Positions 49,615 to 59,258 are shown, counted from the stretch's first letter. The stretch: 64,000 nt of DNA from Vicinamibacterales bacterium (GCA_036496585.1 DASXLB010000015.1:108467-172466), one strand, 5' to 3'. The notes: generated by a model from the sequence alone, not told the origin. Program-made: numbers and translations.

Positions 49615-51147
49615 ATGCGTGCGGGTGCCGCTTGGCGGTCCTACCTGTTGTCGGTCGTCGCGACGGCCGCGGCCGTCGTCACGACTCGCGTGACGTGGCC
49701 GTTCTTTGCGGCGGCGCCCTTCGTGCCGACGTTCGGCACGGTCGCCGCCGTCTCGCAGTGGGGCGGCGGCGGCGCCGGTCTCCTCGCGGCCGTGCTCTCC
49801 GCGGCTGGTCTCGTCGCGGCGTTTCAGAGCGCCCCCTCGCAGCCGCCGTTCGGCTGGCGCGCGCCCTCGCTGCTTCTCTTCGCGGTCATTGCGATCGTCG
49901 GCAACCGCCTGATCGTCGGGCGGAAGCGGGCGATCGCGGCGCTGCGCGCCAGCGACGCCGAGCTGCGGGCGACGCTCACCCAGATGCGGGCTTCGGAGGA
50001 GCAGCTGCGGCGGGCCCAGAAGATGAAGGCGGTCGGCCAGCTCGCCGCCGGCATCTCACACAACTTCAACAACCTGCTGCAGGTGACCATGGGCTATCTC
50101 GACGTGCTGGGCGACGTCCCGACGGACGGCCCGATCGATCGGGAGGCGCTCGCAGAAATCAAGAAGGCCACCGAGCGCGGCGCGGCGCTGACGCGCCAGC
50201 TCATGACCTTCAGCCTGCAGAACGAGCCGCGCGTCAGTCGGATCGATCTCGACCAGGCGGTTGATTCGCTGCGCGGCATGCTGTCGCGCGTCGTCCGCGA
50301 AGACATCGAGCTCGAGCTATCGCTCGGCGCCGAGGCGGGTGGGGCGCTGATCGACCCAGCCGACTTCGAGCAGGTCATGATCAACCTCGTCATCAACGCG
50401 CGCGATGCGATGCCGTCCGGCGGCGCGATCCGGATCGACTCGGCGCGCGTGACCGTCGCCGCCGCCGATGTGCCCGCCGGCCAGCACGCCGTGCCGGGCC
50501 GCTACACCCGCGTGCGGATCATCGACAACGGCAGCGGGATGGCCCCCGAGGTGCAGGCGCATCTGTTCGAGCCGTTCTTCACCACGAAAGAAATCGGCCA
50601 GGGCACCGGGCTGGGGCTGGCGTTCGTTCACGGGGTGGCGCAGCACGCCGGCGGATTCATCTCGGTGCAGACGGCCCCCGGCCGCGGCACGACCGTGTCG
50701 ATCTTCCTCCCGCTCGCCGCGGAGGGTCCTCCCGAGTCGGAGCCGCCGCCCGAAAAGGCGCCGCCGGTGCTGGCGGGCCGCGCGACGATCCTGCTCGTCG
50801 ATGACGAGACGGGCATGCGCGCGACGACGAGTCGCACCCTGACCCGCGCCGGATACCACGTACTGGGCGCGGCCAGCGCCGCCGAGGCGATGATGCTGTT
50901 CGAGGCGAACGCGTCCAGCATCGACCTGCTCGTGACCGACGTCGTGATGCCGGGCCTGCACGGACCGGCGCTGGCGGCGCGTCTGGCGGCCATTCGCCCC
51001 GATCTGCGGGTCGTCTTCGTCTCGGGCTACAGCCACGATCTGCCGGCGCTGCCGGCGCGGCCGCGGGGCGCCTTTCTGGCCAAGCCGTTCACCGCGGCCA
51101 GCCTGCTGCGAACGATCGACCGTCTGCTCGCCGCCGACCCGGACTGA
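49615..51147 (+). CDS. Membrane hybrid histidine kinase with C-terminal REC domain
   Basis: 510 aa. Two to three transmembrane segments (about 10-100), no recognised sensor domain, a helical linker, then HisKA with H149 in [15 protein letters not shown], a HATPase domain (N-box [12 protein letters not shown]1 DNGSGM, G2 GQGTGLGL, and the [12 protein letters not shown] end), and a REC domain (about 385-510) with phosphoacceptor D442 in [10 protein letters not shown] and K in LAKPF. It may use its own REC or the single-domain regulator at 38.6 kb; no output protein is adjacent. The start at 49615 opens the first helix. Confidence 0.9.
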   Translation: MRAGAAWRSYLLSVVATAAAVVTTRVTWPFFAAAPFVPTFGTVAAVSQWGGGGAGLLAAVLSAAGLVAAFQSAPSQPPFGWRAPSLLLFAVIAIVGNRLIVGRKRAIAALRASDAELRATLTQMRASEEQLRRAQKMKAVGQLAAGISHNFNNLLQVTMGYLDVLGDVPTDGPIDREALAEIKKATERGAALTRQLMTFSLQNEPRVSRIDLDQAVDSLRGMLSRVVREDIELELSLGAEAGGALIDPADFEQVMINLVINARDAMPSGGAIRIDSARVTVAAADVPAGQHAVPGRYTRVRIIDNGSGMAPEVQAHLFEPFFTTKEIGQGTGLGLAFVHGVAQHAGGFISVQTAPGRGTTVSIFLPLAAEGPPESEPPPEKAPPVLAGRATILLVDDETGMRATTSRTLTRAGYHVLGAASAAEAMMLFEANASSIDLLVTDVVMPGLHGPALAARLAAIRPDLRVVFVSGYSHDLPALPARPRGAFLAKPFTAASLLRTIDRLLAADPD

Positions 51148-51247
51148 TCGGGCGCTCGCCCTGCTGCCCGCGCCGCTCGTCCCTGCGAAGGAACCGTCGC
51201 ACGTCGCGTCCGTATACCCAGGCGGATCCGTCCGACAGGGGGCTGCC

Positions 51248-53749
51248 GTGATTCGAGTGTCCGACCTCCGTTACGCGCTGCGGCTCTGGCGCCGCCATCC
51301 GGCGATGCTGGCCGTGTCCGGGCTGTCGCTCGGCCTCGGCGTCGGCGCCACGACGACGATGTACAGCGTCGTGAACCGCGTCGCGCACTACGACCTGGGC
51401 TTTGCCGCCGAGGATCGGCTGGCCGTCCTGTGGGGCACGAATCCGGAGCGCGGCATCGGCCAGCAGCCCCCCAGCTACGAGATCGTGCGCGCGCTCGTCG
51501 AGCGCGGGCAGTCGTTCGAGGCGTTCGGCTTCTTCCAGGGCAATGGCGCGCCGGTGACCATCGCGACGCCGGCCGAGACGAGCCGCGTCTCGCAGATGCC
51601 GGTCGACTGGAACGCGCTCTCGATCACCGGCGTCGCACCGCTGCTCGGGCGCACCTACCGTCTCGACGACTTCGACGACGTCGTCAAGCAGAAGGAAGCG
51701 CGATCGATCGTCATCAGCTACGACACCTGGCAGCGCCACCTGGCCGGCGCCGCCGGCGTCATCGGCACGTCGATTCACGTCGACGGCGAGCCGCGGACGA
51801 TCATCGGGGTGATGCCGCGCGGGTTTGCGCTGGTGCCCTGGGAAGACGACATCGCCTTCTGGGCGGCCAACGACCTGCGGCGGATTCCCGAGGCGCGCTG
51901 GATGATCGCGACCGGCCGTCTCAAGCCCGGCGTCACGCTGGCGGCGGCGGAAGCGGAAGCGACCGCCGTGACGCGCCAGGTGCTCGAGTCGCACGGCGAG
52001 AAGGCCGGCGCCAGCGGCGCGCGCGTAGTCGGGTTGCAGAAGGCGTTTTTCGGCGATGCGACGACCGGCCTGACGTTCCTGCTCGGGGCCGTCAGCTTCG
52101 TGCTGCTGATTGCCTGCGCCAATGTGGCGAACCTGCTCCTGGCGGCCGGCGCCGCGCGGCAGAAAGAGATGGCGATGCGCGCCGCCGCCGGGGCGGGACG
52201 CGGGCGGCTGATGCAGCAGCTCCTCACCGAGAACCTGCTCCTGGCGCTCGTCGGCTGCGGTTTCGGCCTCGCGCTGGCGCTGTGGGGGACGCGGCTCTTT
52301 GCCCTGATCGTCCCGGCGCAGTTCCCCGAACTGCTGCGACACGTCGGCATGGACGTCCGGGTGCTGGTGTTTGCGCTGGCCATTTCCCTCGCCTCGAGCG
52401 TGGTGTTCGGGCTGCTGCCGGCCCTGCGCGCCTCGCGCGCCGATCTCAACGAACTGCTGAAGGAAGGCGCGCGCGGATCGAGCGGCGGCGGCGGCCGCGG
52501 TCGCAGCATGCTGCTGGTCGCGGAGGTCGCGCTGTCGATGGTGCTGCTCGTCGGCGCCGGCCTGATGATGCGCGGCTTCCTGCGCGAACAGCACGAGCTG
52601 CCCGGATTCGACACGACGCGTCTCCTCACCGCCGACGTGCTGCTCGGCGGCACGAAGTACTTCGACAAGTCGGCGCGCGACACCAATCTCGTCACCGGCG
52701 AGAGCCAGCGGTTCTACGACCAGCTCCTCGAGCGGGTCCGCGCGCTGCCGGGCGTGACCAGGGCCGGCGTGATCAGCCGTCTGCCGACGGACGTGTGGAC
52801 GCATCCCTTCGTCATCGTCGGCCGCCCGCGTCCCGAGCCCGGCAAGGAGCCGCAGGCCGATCTGAACGAAGTCGACGCGCAGGCGCTCGACACGCTGCAG
52901 ATCCGCCTGCTGCGCGGCCGCACGATCGACGGGCATGACAACGCCTCGACGCCGTGGGTCGCCGTGGTCAACAAGACGTTCGCCGATCGCCACTTTCCAG
53001 CGCAGGATCCCATCGGCCAGATGATTCGGGTCTCGATTGGTCCGGCCGGCGACGGCCCGACCGCCGAGCCGCAGCCGCGCCAGATCGTCGGTATCGTCGC
53101 CGACGTCGCCTATCCGTCGTTCTTCAACGAGAAGCCGGCCGCGATCTATATCCCGATGCGCCAGCACCTGTCGGAGTACGGGCGTGAAGACGAATGGATA
53201 CACACCCGAAAGGCGCTCGTGGTGCGTGCCTCGGTCGACCCGCTCACGCTCGTCCGGCCGATCCAGGACGCGCTGAAGAGCGTCGATCCGGACCAGGCCG
53301 CGCGCGACTTCATGACGATGGATGAGCGCGTGTCGTCGTCTCCGTCGGTGACCAACAGCCGGTTCTTCGCGTCGCTGTTCAGCATTTTCGGTTCGCTGGC
53401 GATTCTGCTGGCGGTCGTCGGGGTCTATGGGGTGATGTCGTGGGTGGTCGGCCAGCGGACGACCGAGTTCGGCATCCGGATGGCGCTGGGCGCGACCGCG
53501 CGCGGTGTCGTGGCGCAGCTGCTTGCGCAGTCGTTGCGCCCGATCGGCGCCGGTGTGGCGCTGGGTGTCCTCGGCGGCTTCGGCTTGAGCCGCGTCCTCA
53601 ACAGCATGTTCTGGCACCTGGCGTCGGCCGACCCGATCGTCCTCGGCGGGATCTCGCTCCTGATGCTGGCGGTGGCGCTCGTTGCTGCCTGGGTGCCGGT
53701 CCACCGCGTCACCAGGATCGATCCGCAGGTGGCGCTGCGCCGGGGGTAG
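51248..53749 (+). CDS. ADOP-type ABC transporter permease (duplicated MacB/FtsX fold)
   Basis: 833 aa from GTG. Acidobacterial duplicated orphan permease architecture: TM helix 1 (GLGVGATTTMYSVV), MacB-like periplasmic domain (about 45-275), three TM helices and a VFGLLPALRASRADLNELLKEG loop, then a second half repeating the pattern (periplasmic domain about 460-700, FASLFSIFGSLAILLAVVGVYGVMSW, ending with WVPVHRVTRIDPQVALRRG). No ATPase is adjacent, as usual for ADOP. Substrate unknown; MacB relatives move toxins or lipoproteins. Confidence 0.93.
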   Translation: MIRVSDLRYALRLWRRHPAMLAVSGLSLGLGVGATTTMYSVVNRVAHYDLGFAAEDRLAVLWGTNPERGIGQQPPSYEIVRALVERGQSFEAFGFFQGNGAPVTIATPAETSRVSQMPVDWNALSITGVAPLLGRTYRLDDFDDVVKQKEARSIVISYDTWQRHLAGAAGVIGTSIHVDGEPRTIIGVMPRGFALVPWEDDIAFWAANDLRRIPEARWMIATGRLKPGVTLAAAEAEATAVTRQVLESHGEKAGASGARVVGLQKAFFGDATTGLTFLLGAVSFVLLIACANVANLLLAAGAARQKEMAMRAAAGAGRGRLMQQLLTENLLLALVGCGFGLALALWGTRLFALIVPAQFPELLRHVGMDVRVLVFALAISLASSVVFGLLPALRASRADLNELLKEGARGSSGGGGRGRSMLLVAEVALSMVLLVGAGLMMRGFLREQHELPGFDTTRLLTADVLLGGTKYFDKSARDTNLVTGESQRFYDQLLERVRALPGVTRAGVISRLPTDVWTHPFVIVGRPRPEPGKEPQADLNEVDAQALDTLQIRLLRGRTIDGHDNASTPWVAVVNKTFADRHFPAQDPIGQMIRVSIGPAGDGPTAEPQPRQIVGIVADVAYPSFFNEKPAAIYIPMRQHLSEYGREDEWIHTRKALVVRASVDPLTLVRPIQDALKSVDPDQAARDFMTMDERVSSSPSVTNSRFFASLFSIFGSLAILLAVVGVYGVMSWVVGQRTTEFGIRMALGATARGVVAQLLAQSLRPIGAGVALGVLGGFGLSRVLNSMFWHLASADPIVLGGISLLMLAVALVAAWVPVHRVTRIDPQVALRRG

Positions 53750-53765
53750 TGGTTCGGCAGCGCCT

Positions 53766-54968
53766 CTACGAACCGCCGGTCAGCTGCAGGCGCCCATAGG
53801 CGTCGAGCGCAGCGCGCTCGGCGCGATCGGCATCGCGCAGGGCGGTCATGCTCGAGCCGCGCAGGCCATCGACGCGGCGGCGCCACGACGCGTCGCGCAG
53901 CTCGAAGTATTCGCGCGCCGTCGCGACCATCGGGGCCTGTTCGCGAGGCACCCCGCGCAGCCCTTCGACCCGCGCGCGATCGGCGTCGAGCGCCGGCAGG
54001 ATGTTCTTCTCGATGAGTTGCGCGAGTGCCCTGGCGTTCAATCGTCCCTGCGTGTAGGCATTGACGGCCTTCGCGTAGTCGGAGGACGTCCGCGCCTCGA
54101 CGTCGGCGATTCGTGCGATGGCCGGCCGCGCGTCGATCGTGCCGCGGAGCGGCAGCGCGAGCGCGAAGGCCAGGCCGGCGACCGCCGCGGACACGGCCAG
54201 CGATCTTCCGGGACGGGCTCGTGCCTGCACCACGCCGCCGGCCACGACCACGCCGATCGCGAGGCCCGTCGACAACGCACTGAACGCCGCTGCCGCGGTG
54301 AGCTGGCTCGTCGAGGCCGCGACGATCAGGAAGAGCGCCGTACCAGCGCCGATACGCTTGACTGCGACGGCCGAGAACGGCAGACGGGGCTGGCGCAGAT
54401 AGCCATAGACCATCGCCGCCAGCAGCAGCCCGATCGCGCCGAACACGGCGCCGGACGCGCCAGAGGTGCTCGACGTCGCGGGAAGCGTCCAGAGGCTGAC
54501 GACGCCGGCGACCACTGCGGCTGCAGCGCTGGCGCCCGCAAAAGCGATGGCGCCAGTCAGGCGTTCGAGGACCATGCCGATCGCGACGAAAGCCGCGGCC
54601 GCGGCGAGCAGCGGCAGCAGGCCGTCGGGGATCGTCGCATAGCTGGCGAGGCGCCACCACTCGCCGTTGGTCGTCAGCGGAGCATAGTTCGCTCCCCAGC
54701 TCACCGCGCCGTCACTGCCCACTGCCGGCGTGAAGAGCCAGACCAGAGTCCAGACGGCGATCACCGCGGGGGTCACGATGATGCTCCGGGTGCGCGCGAG
54801 CAGGATCGCGTCCAGTTCGTCGTACGGCTCGCGTCCGTCGCGCATTTCGAGGGCAACCCGCCGAAGCCACGAGACGCCGGCGGCTATGAGTTTCTGCCGT
54901 TCTTCCGGGTTCATGAAATACAACGCCGCCCCGGCGAGGACGAGAAGCGCAAACAGCGGGGTGGCCAT
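53766..54968 (-). CDS. Rhomboid-like membrane protein without the usual catalytic His and HxxxN
   Basis: 400 aa; an alternative GTG at 54998 would add 10 residues. Seven hydrophobic segments, with rhomboid layout: WWRLASYATIP, ERLTGAIAFAGA, and TSGASGAVFGAIGL holding the nucleophile-type GxSG. In active rhomboids the HxxxN motif follows the WWRL segment and an AH..G motif lies in TM6; here those positions read DGLLPLLA... and AAFSALSTG, with no His or Asn. The Ser remains but the dyad does not, so protease activity is unlikely. A C-terminal soluble extension (about 260-400) is helical and Arg-rich. Role unknown. Confidence 0.78.
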   Translation of the reverse strand: MATPLFALLVLAGAALYFMNPEERQKLIAAGVSWLRRVALEMRDGREPYDELDAILLARTRSIIVTPAVIAVWTLVWLFTPAVGSDGAVSWGANYAPLTTNGEWWRLASYATIPDGLLPLLAAAAAFVAIGMVLERLTGAIAFAGASAAAAVVAGVVSLWTLPATSSTSGASGAVFGAIGLLLAAMVYGYLRQPRLPFSAVAVKRIGAGTALFLIVAASTSQLTAAAAFSALSTGLAIGVVVAGGVVQARARPGRSLAVSAAVAGLAFALALPLRGTIDARPAIARIADVEARTSSDYAKAVNAYTQGRLNARALAQLIEKNILPALDADRARVEGLRGVPREQAPMVATAREYFELRDASWRRRVDGLRGSSMTALRDADRAERAALDAYGRLQLTGGS

Positions 54969-55120
54969 CGCGGGCGCTAAGCTCAAGAGCTGTGCCACGC
55001 CGTCGCGGCTGACCTGTCAGGAAGATAGCGGCGGCTGGACACCGGCGCGGATTTCAATTTGGGGCGGCGGACGCGAGAAACGCACGAGGCGCCGAGGGCG
55101 CCATTCCAGTATTGGCAGTG

Positions 55121-55408
55121 CTACTCGGGCGACTTCCCGCGCTTGCGGCGATCCACCTGAGGCCGCTCATCGGCTCTCTGGCCGTCGGTCTTGTGCAGAT
55201 CGCGCCGCTCCGCCCTGCGCGCGGGGTGCCGCACCATCGAGTCGAGATCGTGCCTGAGCTTGCGCGTGGCCTCGGTCAGCTCGCGCAGCTCTGCCTTGAT
55301 TTCGTCCTCAGATTGCCATTCTTTACACAGTGTACTGTCGTCCTTGAATACACTCCGGCGGCATCCGGTTCGGCACGCTCCGGCCAGTGCATATGATGGA
55401 CCACTCAT
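55121..55408 (-). CDS. Putative small coiled-coil protein
   Basis: 95 aa if started at 55408. The middle part (DDSTLCKEWQSEDEIKAELRELTEATRKLRHDLDSMVR) has the hydrophilic heptad pattern of a coiled coil; the end is basic. The first 20 residues are less convincing. The opposite strand has no better candidate. A weak call, supported by residue pattern alone. Confidence 0.4.
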   Translation of the reverse strand: MSGPSYALAGACRTGCRRSVFKDDSTLCKEWQSEDEIKAELRELTEATRKLRHDLDSMVRHPARRAERRDLHKTDGQRADERPQVDRRKRGKSPE

Positions 55409-55523
55409 GCGAGCGCACCGGTATTGCGTAACGGCGCCGATCGCGCACTGAGGACTGAGGAGCTGGCTCCGGAGTTGGGAGAGGTGACGCCTGAGGCCGA
55501 ACCGTGTTCGCCCGAGCCTGCCA

Positions 55524-56543
55524 TCAACCACCGTTGGCGCTGCGCGCCATGAGCAGCGCGTGATCGCTCCGCGTGCACGAGGTCCCGGTGAAGTTCGGCT
55601 CCAGAAAGACGTGCACCATGCCGTTGAGTTGGCCGCGGAACGTCCCGGCGCTCAGGTCGAGCGTCGCGGCGCCGTCGAGGGTGAATTTCTCCCCCGAGCT
55701 CAGCGTCTGGTAGATCAACGGATCATCATTCGACAGGACGAACGTCATCCGCGAGCCGAAGAGGAGCCCGTTCACGGTGAACTCACTCGACGACCACGCA
55801 CTCTGCGGCAATGTGAACTTCAGTGTCAGCGCCGGGCCGCTCTGTCCGACGATGATCGGATAGGTCCGTAGCCTCGCTTCGTCGGGGAGGATGGGGCAGG
55901 CCGGCGAGGCCATGAACGTCAGCAGCCACGCACCCGACACGTCAGGGCGCGGGCCTGCCGGCTGCAGTGTGAAATCGACCGTTGCGGCGGCGCTGATATT
56001 CAGCGTGGTCGTCGCGGGCTGATAGCCGTCGAGCGTCACGGTCAGCGTGTCGGTCCCTCCGACCCCCAGCAGCTCGAACGCTCCGATATTGCTGGTGACC
56101 GCGCTCAATCCGGCGGCGGCGCCGGCGACCACCGTGATGTGGGCGCCTGGCGTCGCGATCGACCCGTCGCGAACGATGCCGCGCACGGCGAACGTCCCGG
56201 TGTCCAGCACATAGACGTGTGCCAGCGCCGCCATCTTCAGGTAAGTGACCCGGATATTGGTCTCGCCGAGTGATGACGCCGCTAGGTATGTGCCAGGTGC
56301 GGTCGATCGCAGGACGTCGGGACTGTCGCTCGTCCACGCAGCGCCAGCGGTCACGTCCTGCGACACGCCGAACTGGGTGGCGAGCGCCCGATAGCGCAGC
56401 ACGCCGCCCGGCGCCACCGATGCCGGGCCATCGAGTGAGACCACGATGCTGGACGTCAGGCCGGGGCTGGTTGGAGCGCTGCTGCCAGGCTTGCACCCCG
56501 ACGCAAGAGCGGCGGCCACGATCGCCAGCGCGCAGCGCTTCAT
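55524..56543 (-). CDS. Lipoprotein with carboxypeptidase-regulatory-like domain
   Basis: 339 aa. Lipobox ALASGC (about residue 16), a Ser/Pro linker, an Ig-like strand region (IVVSLDGPASVAPGGVLRYRALATQFG), a carboxypeptidase-regulatory-like segment (AVRGIVRDGSIATPGAHITVVAGAA ... FELLGVGGTDTLTVTLDGYQPA) and a C-terminal beta-rich domain with SGAWLLTFMASPACP and DHALLMARS. Surface or periplasmic; function unknown. The start at 56543 opens the lipoprotein signal. Confidence 0.8.
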   Translation of the reverse strand: MKRCALAIVAAALASGCKPGSSAPTSPGLTSSIVVSLDGPASVAPGGVLRYRALATQFGVSQDVTAGAAWTSDSPDVLRSTAPGTYLAASSLGETNIRVTYLKMAALAHVYVLDTGTFAVRGIVRDGSIATPGAHITVVAGAAAGLSAVTSNIGAFELLGVGGTDTLTVTLDGYQPATTTLNISAAATVDFTLQPAGPRPDVSGAWLLTFMASPACPILPDEARLRTYPIIVGQSGPALTLKFTLPQSAWSSSEFTVNGLLFGSRMTFVLSNDDPLIYQTLSSGEKFTLDGAATLDLSAGTFRGQLNGMVHVFLEPNFTGTSCTRSDHALLMARSANGG

Positions 56544-56548
56544 GCCAG

Positions 56549-56758
56549 TCACTCGTTCACGCGCGTGCAGACGGCATTCTCGAAGTCGTTCTTGTTCATG
56601 GTCTGGTTGTAGGTGACGCTCAACGTGTCGTCGGTGAGCGTCGCGGTGGCATTCCACGGCGCCTGGATGGTACCGGCGTCCCAGGTGAACGTGGCCGTGC
56701 CGTTCGCGGCGTAGGTGCCGTGGTAGTCGAGGCAGCAGGCGTAGTTGGGGGCGTGCAT
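56549..56758 (-). pseudogene. 3' fragment of a secreted-type protein gene (truncated)
   Basis: 69 codons ending in a stop at 56549. The residues (YACCLDYHGTYAANGTATF, TATLTDDTLSVTYNQTM, DFENAVCTRVN) read like the C-terminal beta-rich part of a secreted protein, but there is no signal peptide, and the ATG at 56758 has no ribosome site and lies inside the domain. Likely the remains of a longer gene whose 5' part is missing; it could also be a very short intact gene. Confidence 0.5.
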
Positions 56759-56874
56759 CCTCGTAGTGGTGAGTTATACGACAGGCGAGCAGGGCGTCGC
56801 CTGCCTGAGCGGGTCGAAACGGGGTTCATACTCCTTGCGCCTCCAGGAAAACGGTGGATACTCAACGCCAGCCC

Positions 56875-56973
56875 ATGACCAGCGAAGCGATCCCGGAATC
56901 CGACGGCGTCCGGCGGCAGCTCGATCGGCTGCTTGGCAGTCCCGGCTTCGTTCGGAATGAGCGCATGTTGCGC
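56875..56973 (+). pseudogene. N-terminal remnant of a TPR-type regulator gene
   Basis: 33 codons read MTSEAIPESDGVRRQLDRLL and then GSPGFVRNERMLR. This matches the start of a family of TPR/winged-helix regulators (consensus LxRLLxSPxFxRNERMSRFLRF) whose next conserved piece, RFLRFLV, is absent: the frame runs instead into unrelated residues and the start of the next gene. So only the first 30 or so codons survive. Identification rests on the SPGFVRNER motif. Confidence 0.5.
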
Positions 56974-57051
56974 GCGAAACCGGCGCATCGAGCTGACGCG
57001 CCAATAGGCGACGCCAACACCAGACTCACCCATTCTTCAACTGGAGGATTT

Positions 57052-57834
57052 ATGCGATTTGCGACACTCACGCTCAGCGCGCTTCTCTTCGCCGCGGGGA
57101 CGGCCGCGTCTGCCGACGACCTGACGATCGTGTCGAAGAACACGGTCAACGGCAAGCCGGGCGCCACGTCCACCAGCTACATCGCCAGTGACCACGTGCG
57201 GATGGCGCAGGACGGCGGGCACGACGTGATCATCGACCTGAAGACCGGCGTCATGACGACCCTGGACGGCGCGAAGAAGACCTACTACACGACCACGAAG
57301 CAGGACATGGATCAGTTCGCGGCCAAGCTGCAGGAGAAGATGAACGACCCGGAGATGAAGAAGGGGATGGAGATGATGGGGAAAATGAGCGCGGGGATGG
57401 CCGGCCCGGTCGAGGTGAAGAAGACAGGGGAGACCCGGAAGGTCGCAGGCTTCAGCTGCGAGGAATGGGTGATCACGATGAACGAGTTCACCACGATGAA
57501 GGAGTGCGTGACGAGTGAGCTTCAGTACCCCGTCAGCGCCTTCGACGCCTACAAGGCTTACTCCGAGAGCATGCAGAAGGTGATGGCCGGTTTCGGGCCG
57601 ATGGCCAAGAGCGGGGCCGATCTGGCGGAGAAGATGAAGGCCATGAAGGGGTATCCCGTTGCCACGTCGATGAAGATGGACGTCATGGGGCAGAAGACCA
57701 CGAGCGAGAGCGAAGTGACCGAAGTCCGCAAGGGGGCGATTCCGGCGTCCGCGTGGGAGGTCCCTGCCGGCTATACGAAGATCGACAACCCCATGCTGAA
57801 GGCCCTCGACGGTCGCGGGCGCCGTCGACACTGA
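57052..57834 (+). CDS. Secreted DUF4412-type protein
   Basis: 260 aa. Signal peptide (about 1-20), followed by strands and a helical section: DDLTIVSKNTVNGKPGATSTSYIASDHVRMAQDGG, IIDLKTGVMTTLDGAKKTYYT and a Met/Lys-rich helical middle (EKMNDPEMKKGMEMMGKMS), then KVAGFSCEEWVITMNEF and a final ASAWEVPAGYTKI. This order is like DUF4412/GLPGLI-type periplasmic proteins, where a stretch around the Cys is conserved. Function unknown. CTGGAGG ribosome site upstream. Confidence 0.82.
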   Translation: MRFATLTLSALLFAAGTAASADDLTIVSKNTVNGKPGATSTSYIASDHVRMAQDGGHDVIIDLKTGVMTTLDGAKKTYYTTTKQDMDQFAAKLQEKMNDPEMKKGMEMMGKMSAGMAGPVEVKKTGETRKVAGFSCEEWVITMNEFTTMKECVTSELQYPVSAFDAYKAYSESMQKVMAGFGPMAKSGADLAEKMKAMKGYPVATSMKMDVMGQKTTSESEVTEVRKGAIPASAWEVPAGYTKIDNPMLKALDGRGRRRH

Positions 57835-58093
57835 GTTGTTGCACTGCCCCGTTCTGTTGGCTCTCTGAGCCGGCTTCTCGCTAGACCGAGGGCTTCTTCT
57901 CTGTGCAGCGAGCGCATGACGGTGCCCTACAGAATTGCCAAAGTAACGTCACCCCCGTCGAGTTCCCGAATCGAGGTGGCCACGATCGAGGCAGCACGAC
58001 GCGATTACGATATCTGCAGAGGGAAGGCCAAAATCGCGGTATACACTTCTCGCGCTGCGAGAGGCCGGCTTGCGACATCCTGGACGTCTGCAT

Positions 58094-58564
58094 ATGCACG
58101 GAGATAGTGTCGCGAAAAGGCGTGGTCGTTTTCGCTTGGTGCTCTGCGGCCACAAGGCCGTGGAGGTCGGTGCCGTGTGCCTGGTGTTGATGGTTCAGGG
58201 CCACCTCGGCGACGTAACGTTGACGCACGCCTGGATTGCTGCGAAAACAGGGCTGCTGGGAGTCTCGCCGGCCCTGGCTGTGACGTTCAGTCAATACGCG
58301 CGGCATCTCTTGAACCGCTGGACCTCAGCTGCATTCCTCGGAATGTGCACGTTCGTGGCGGACGCCGTGATCCACGCGTCGCACTATCCCGGCGAGTATA
58401 CGGAGGCCGCGCTCACAGCGGCCGGCGCGTTCGTCTTTTCGATCGTGGTCTCGTACACGCCGCTCGGCGTGCGTATCGACCGGCTCGCGGAATCGCTCTT
58501 CAACGCCCATCCCATCGAACCTCCCATCACTGAAATCGCCTGCGCCGCGGCTAGAGGCGAGTGA
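58094..58564 (+). CDS. Small membrane protein of unknown function
   Basis: 156 aa; the start is uncertain (58070 and 58094 are both ATG). Four hydrophobic helices: AVCLVLMVQGHLG, LLGVSPALAVTF, TSAAFLGMCTFVADAVIHAS, and ALTAAGAFVFSIVVSYTPLG, then a cytoplasmic tail. No family recognised. It lies 259 bp from the DUF4412 gene and ends 133 bp before the MOSC gene; the 57835-58093 gap shows no gene or motif that I can support. Confidence 0.65.
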   Translation: MHGDSVAKRRGRFRLVLCGHKAVEVGAVCLVLMVQGHLGDVTLTHAWIAAKTGLLGVSPALAVTFSQYARHLLNRWTSAAFLGMCTFVADAVIHASHYPGEYTEAALTAAGAFVFSIVVSYTPLGVRIDRLAESLFNAHPIEPPITEIACAAARGE

Positions 58565-58697
58565 CCCTCAGCCGTCGACGCACATACAAGAAGTCGCGCG
58601 GCCACCGCCCGCCGCGAAGCCGAGGCCCGGCCAGAAGATGGCGGGAACTCCGGCATCGCCAATCTATCTTCGAAACCCCCGCGATAGACTGAGCGGA

Positions 58698-59258
58698 ATG
58701 ACGCTGCTGTCGATCAACGTCGGCTCACCGCGGGAGGTGGAGTGGAACGGGGAAGTAGTCACGACCGGCATCTTCAAGTCGCCCATCCCAGGGCCGGTCG
58801 CCGTCCGGCGGCTGAACATGGACGGCGATCGCCAGGCCGACCTGACCGTCCACGGCGGGATCGAGAAGGCGGTCTACGCCTATCCGGGTGAGCACTATGC
58901 TTACTGGCGCGCGCAGTTGCCGGAGGTGGATCTGGGGATGGGGGCGTTCGGCGAGAACCTCACCACGGAAGGCCTGCTCGAGACCGATGTCGCTCCCGGC
59001 GACCGGCTCCAGATCGGGGGCGCCCACTTCGTCGTGACCACGCCGCGGATGCCTTGCTACAAGCTCCAGATCCGGTTCGAGCGACTCGACATCGTGAAGC
59101 GCTTCTTGCGAAGCGGCCGCAGCGGCTTCTACCTGGCGGTCGAACGGGAAGGTGAGGTTGCGGTCGGGGATGCGATCCGGTTCACTCCTGGCACTGGCCG
59201 CCGAGTGACGATCGCGGAGGCGTTCGCGGCGCGCTCCGCGCGGCCGATCGCCGAGTGA
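58698..59258 (+). CDS. MOSC-domain protein (YiiM-like)
   Basis: 186 aa. MOSC fold with the YiiM-type 3-alpha element: LSINVGSPREVEWNGEVVTTGIFKSPIPGP, DGDRQADLTVHGGIEKAVYAYP, FGENLTTEGL, and the catalytic-type Cys C120 in PRMPCYKL. YiiM-class proteins reduce N-hydroxylated compounds using molybdenum cofactor; a cofactor synthesis gene is not nearby. The start at 58698 follows GAGCGGA, weak but usable. It is the last gene with normal density before the degraded region. Confidence 0.88.
   Translation: MTLLSINVGSPREVEWNGEVVTTGIFKSPIPGPVAVRRLNMDGDRQADLTVHGGIEKAVYAYPGEHYAYWRAQLPEVDLGMGAFGENLTTEGLLETDVAPGDRLQIGGAHFVVTTPRMPCYKLQIRFERLDIVKRFLRSGRSGFYLAVEREGEVAVGDAIRFTPGTGRRVTIAEAFAARSARPIAE

Noticed and set aside
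57881-58306. Minus-strand frame of 141 codons
   Set aside because: It is opposite a membrane protein gene, its residues have no pattern, and there is no ribosome site.
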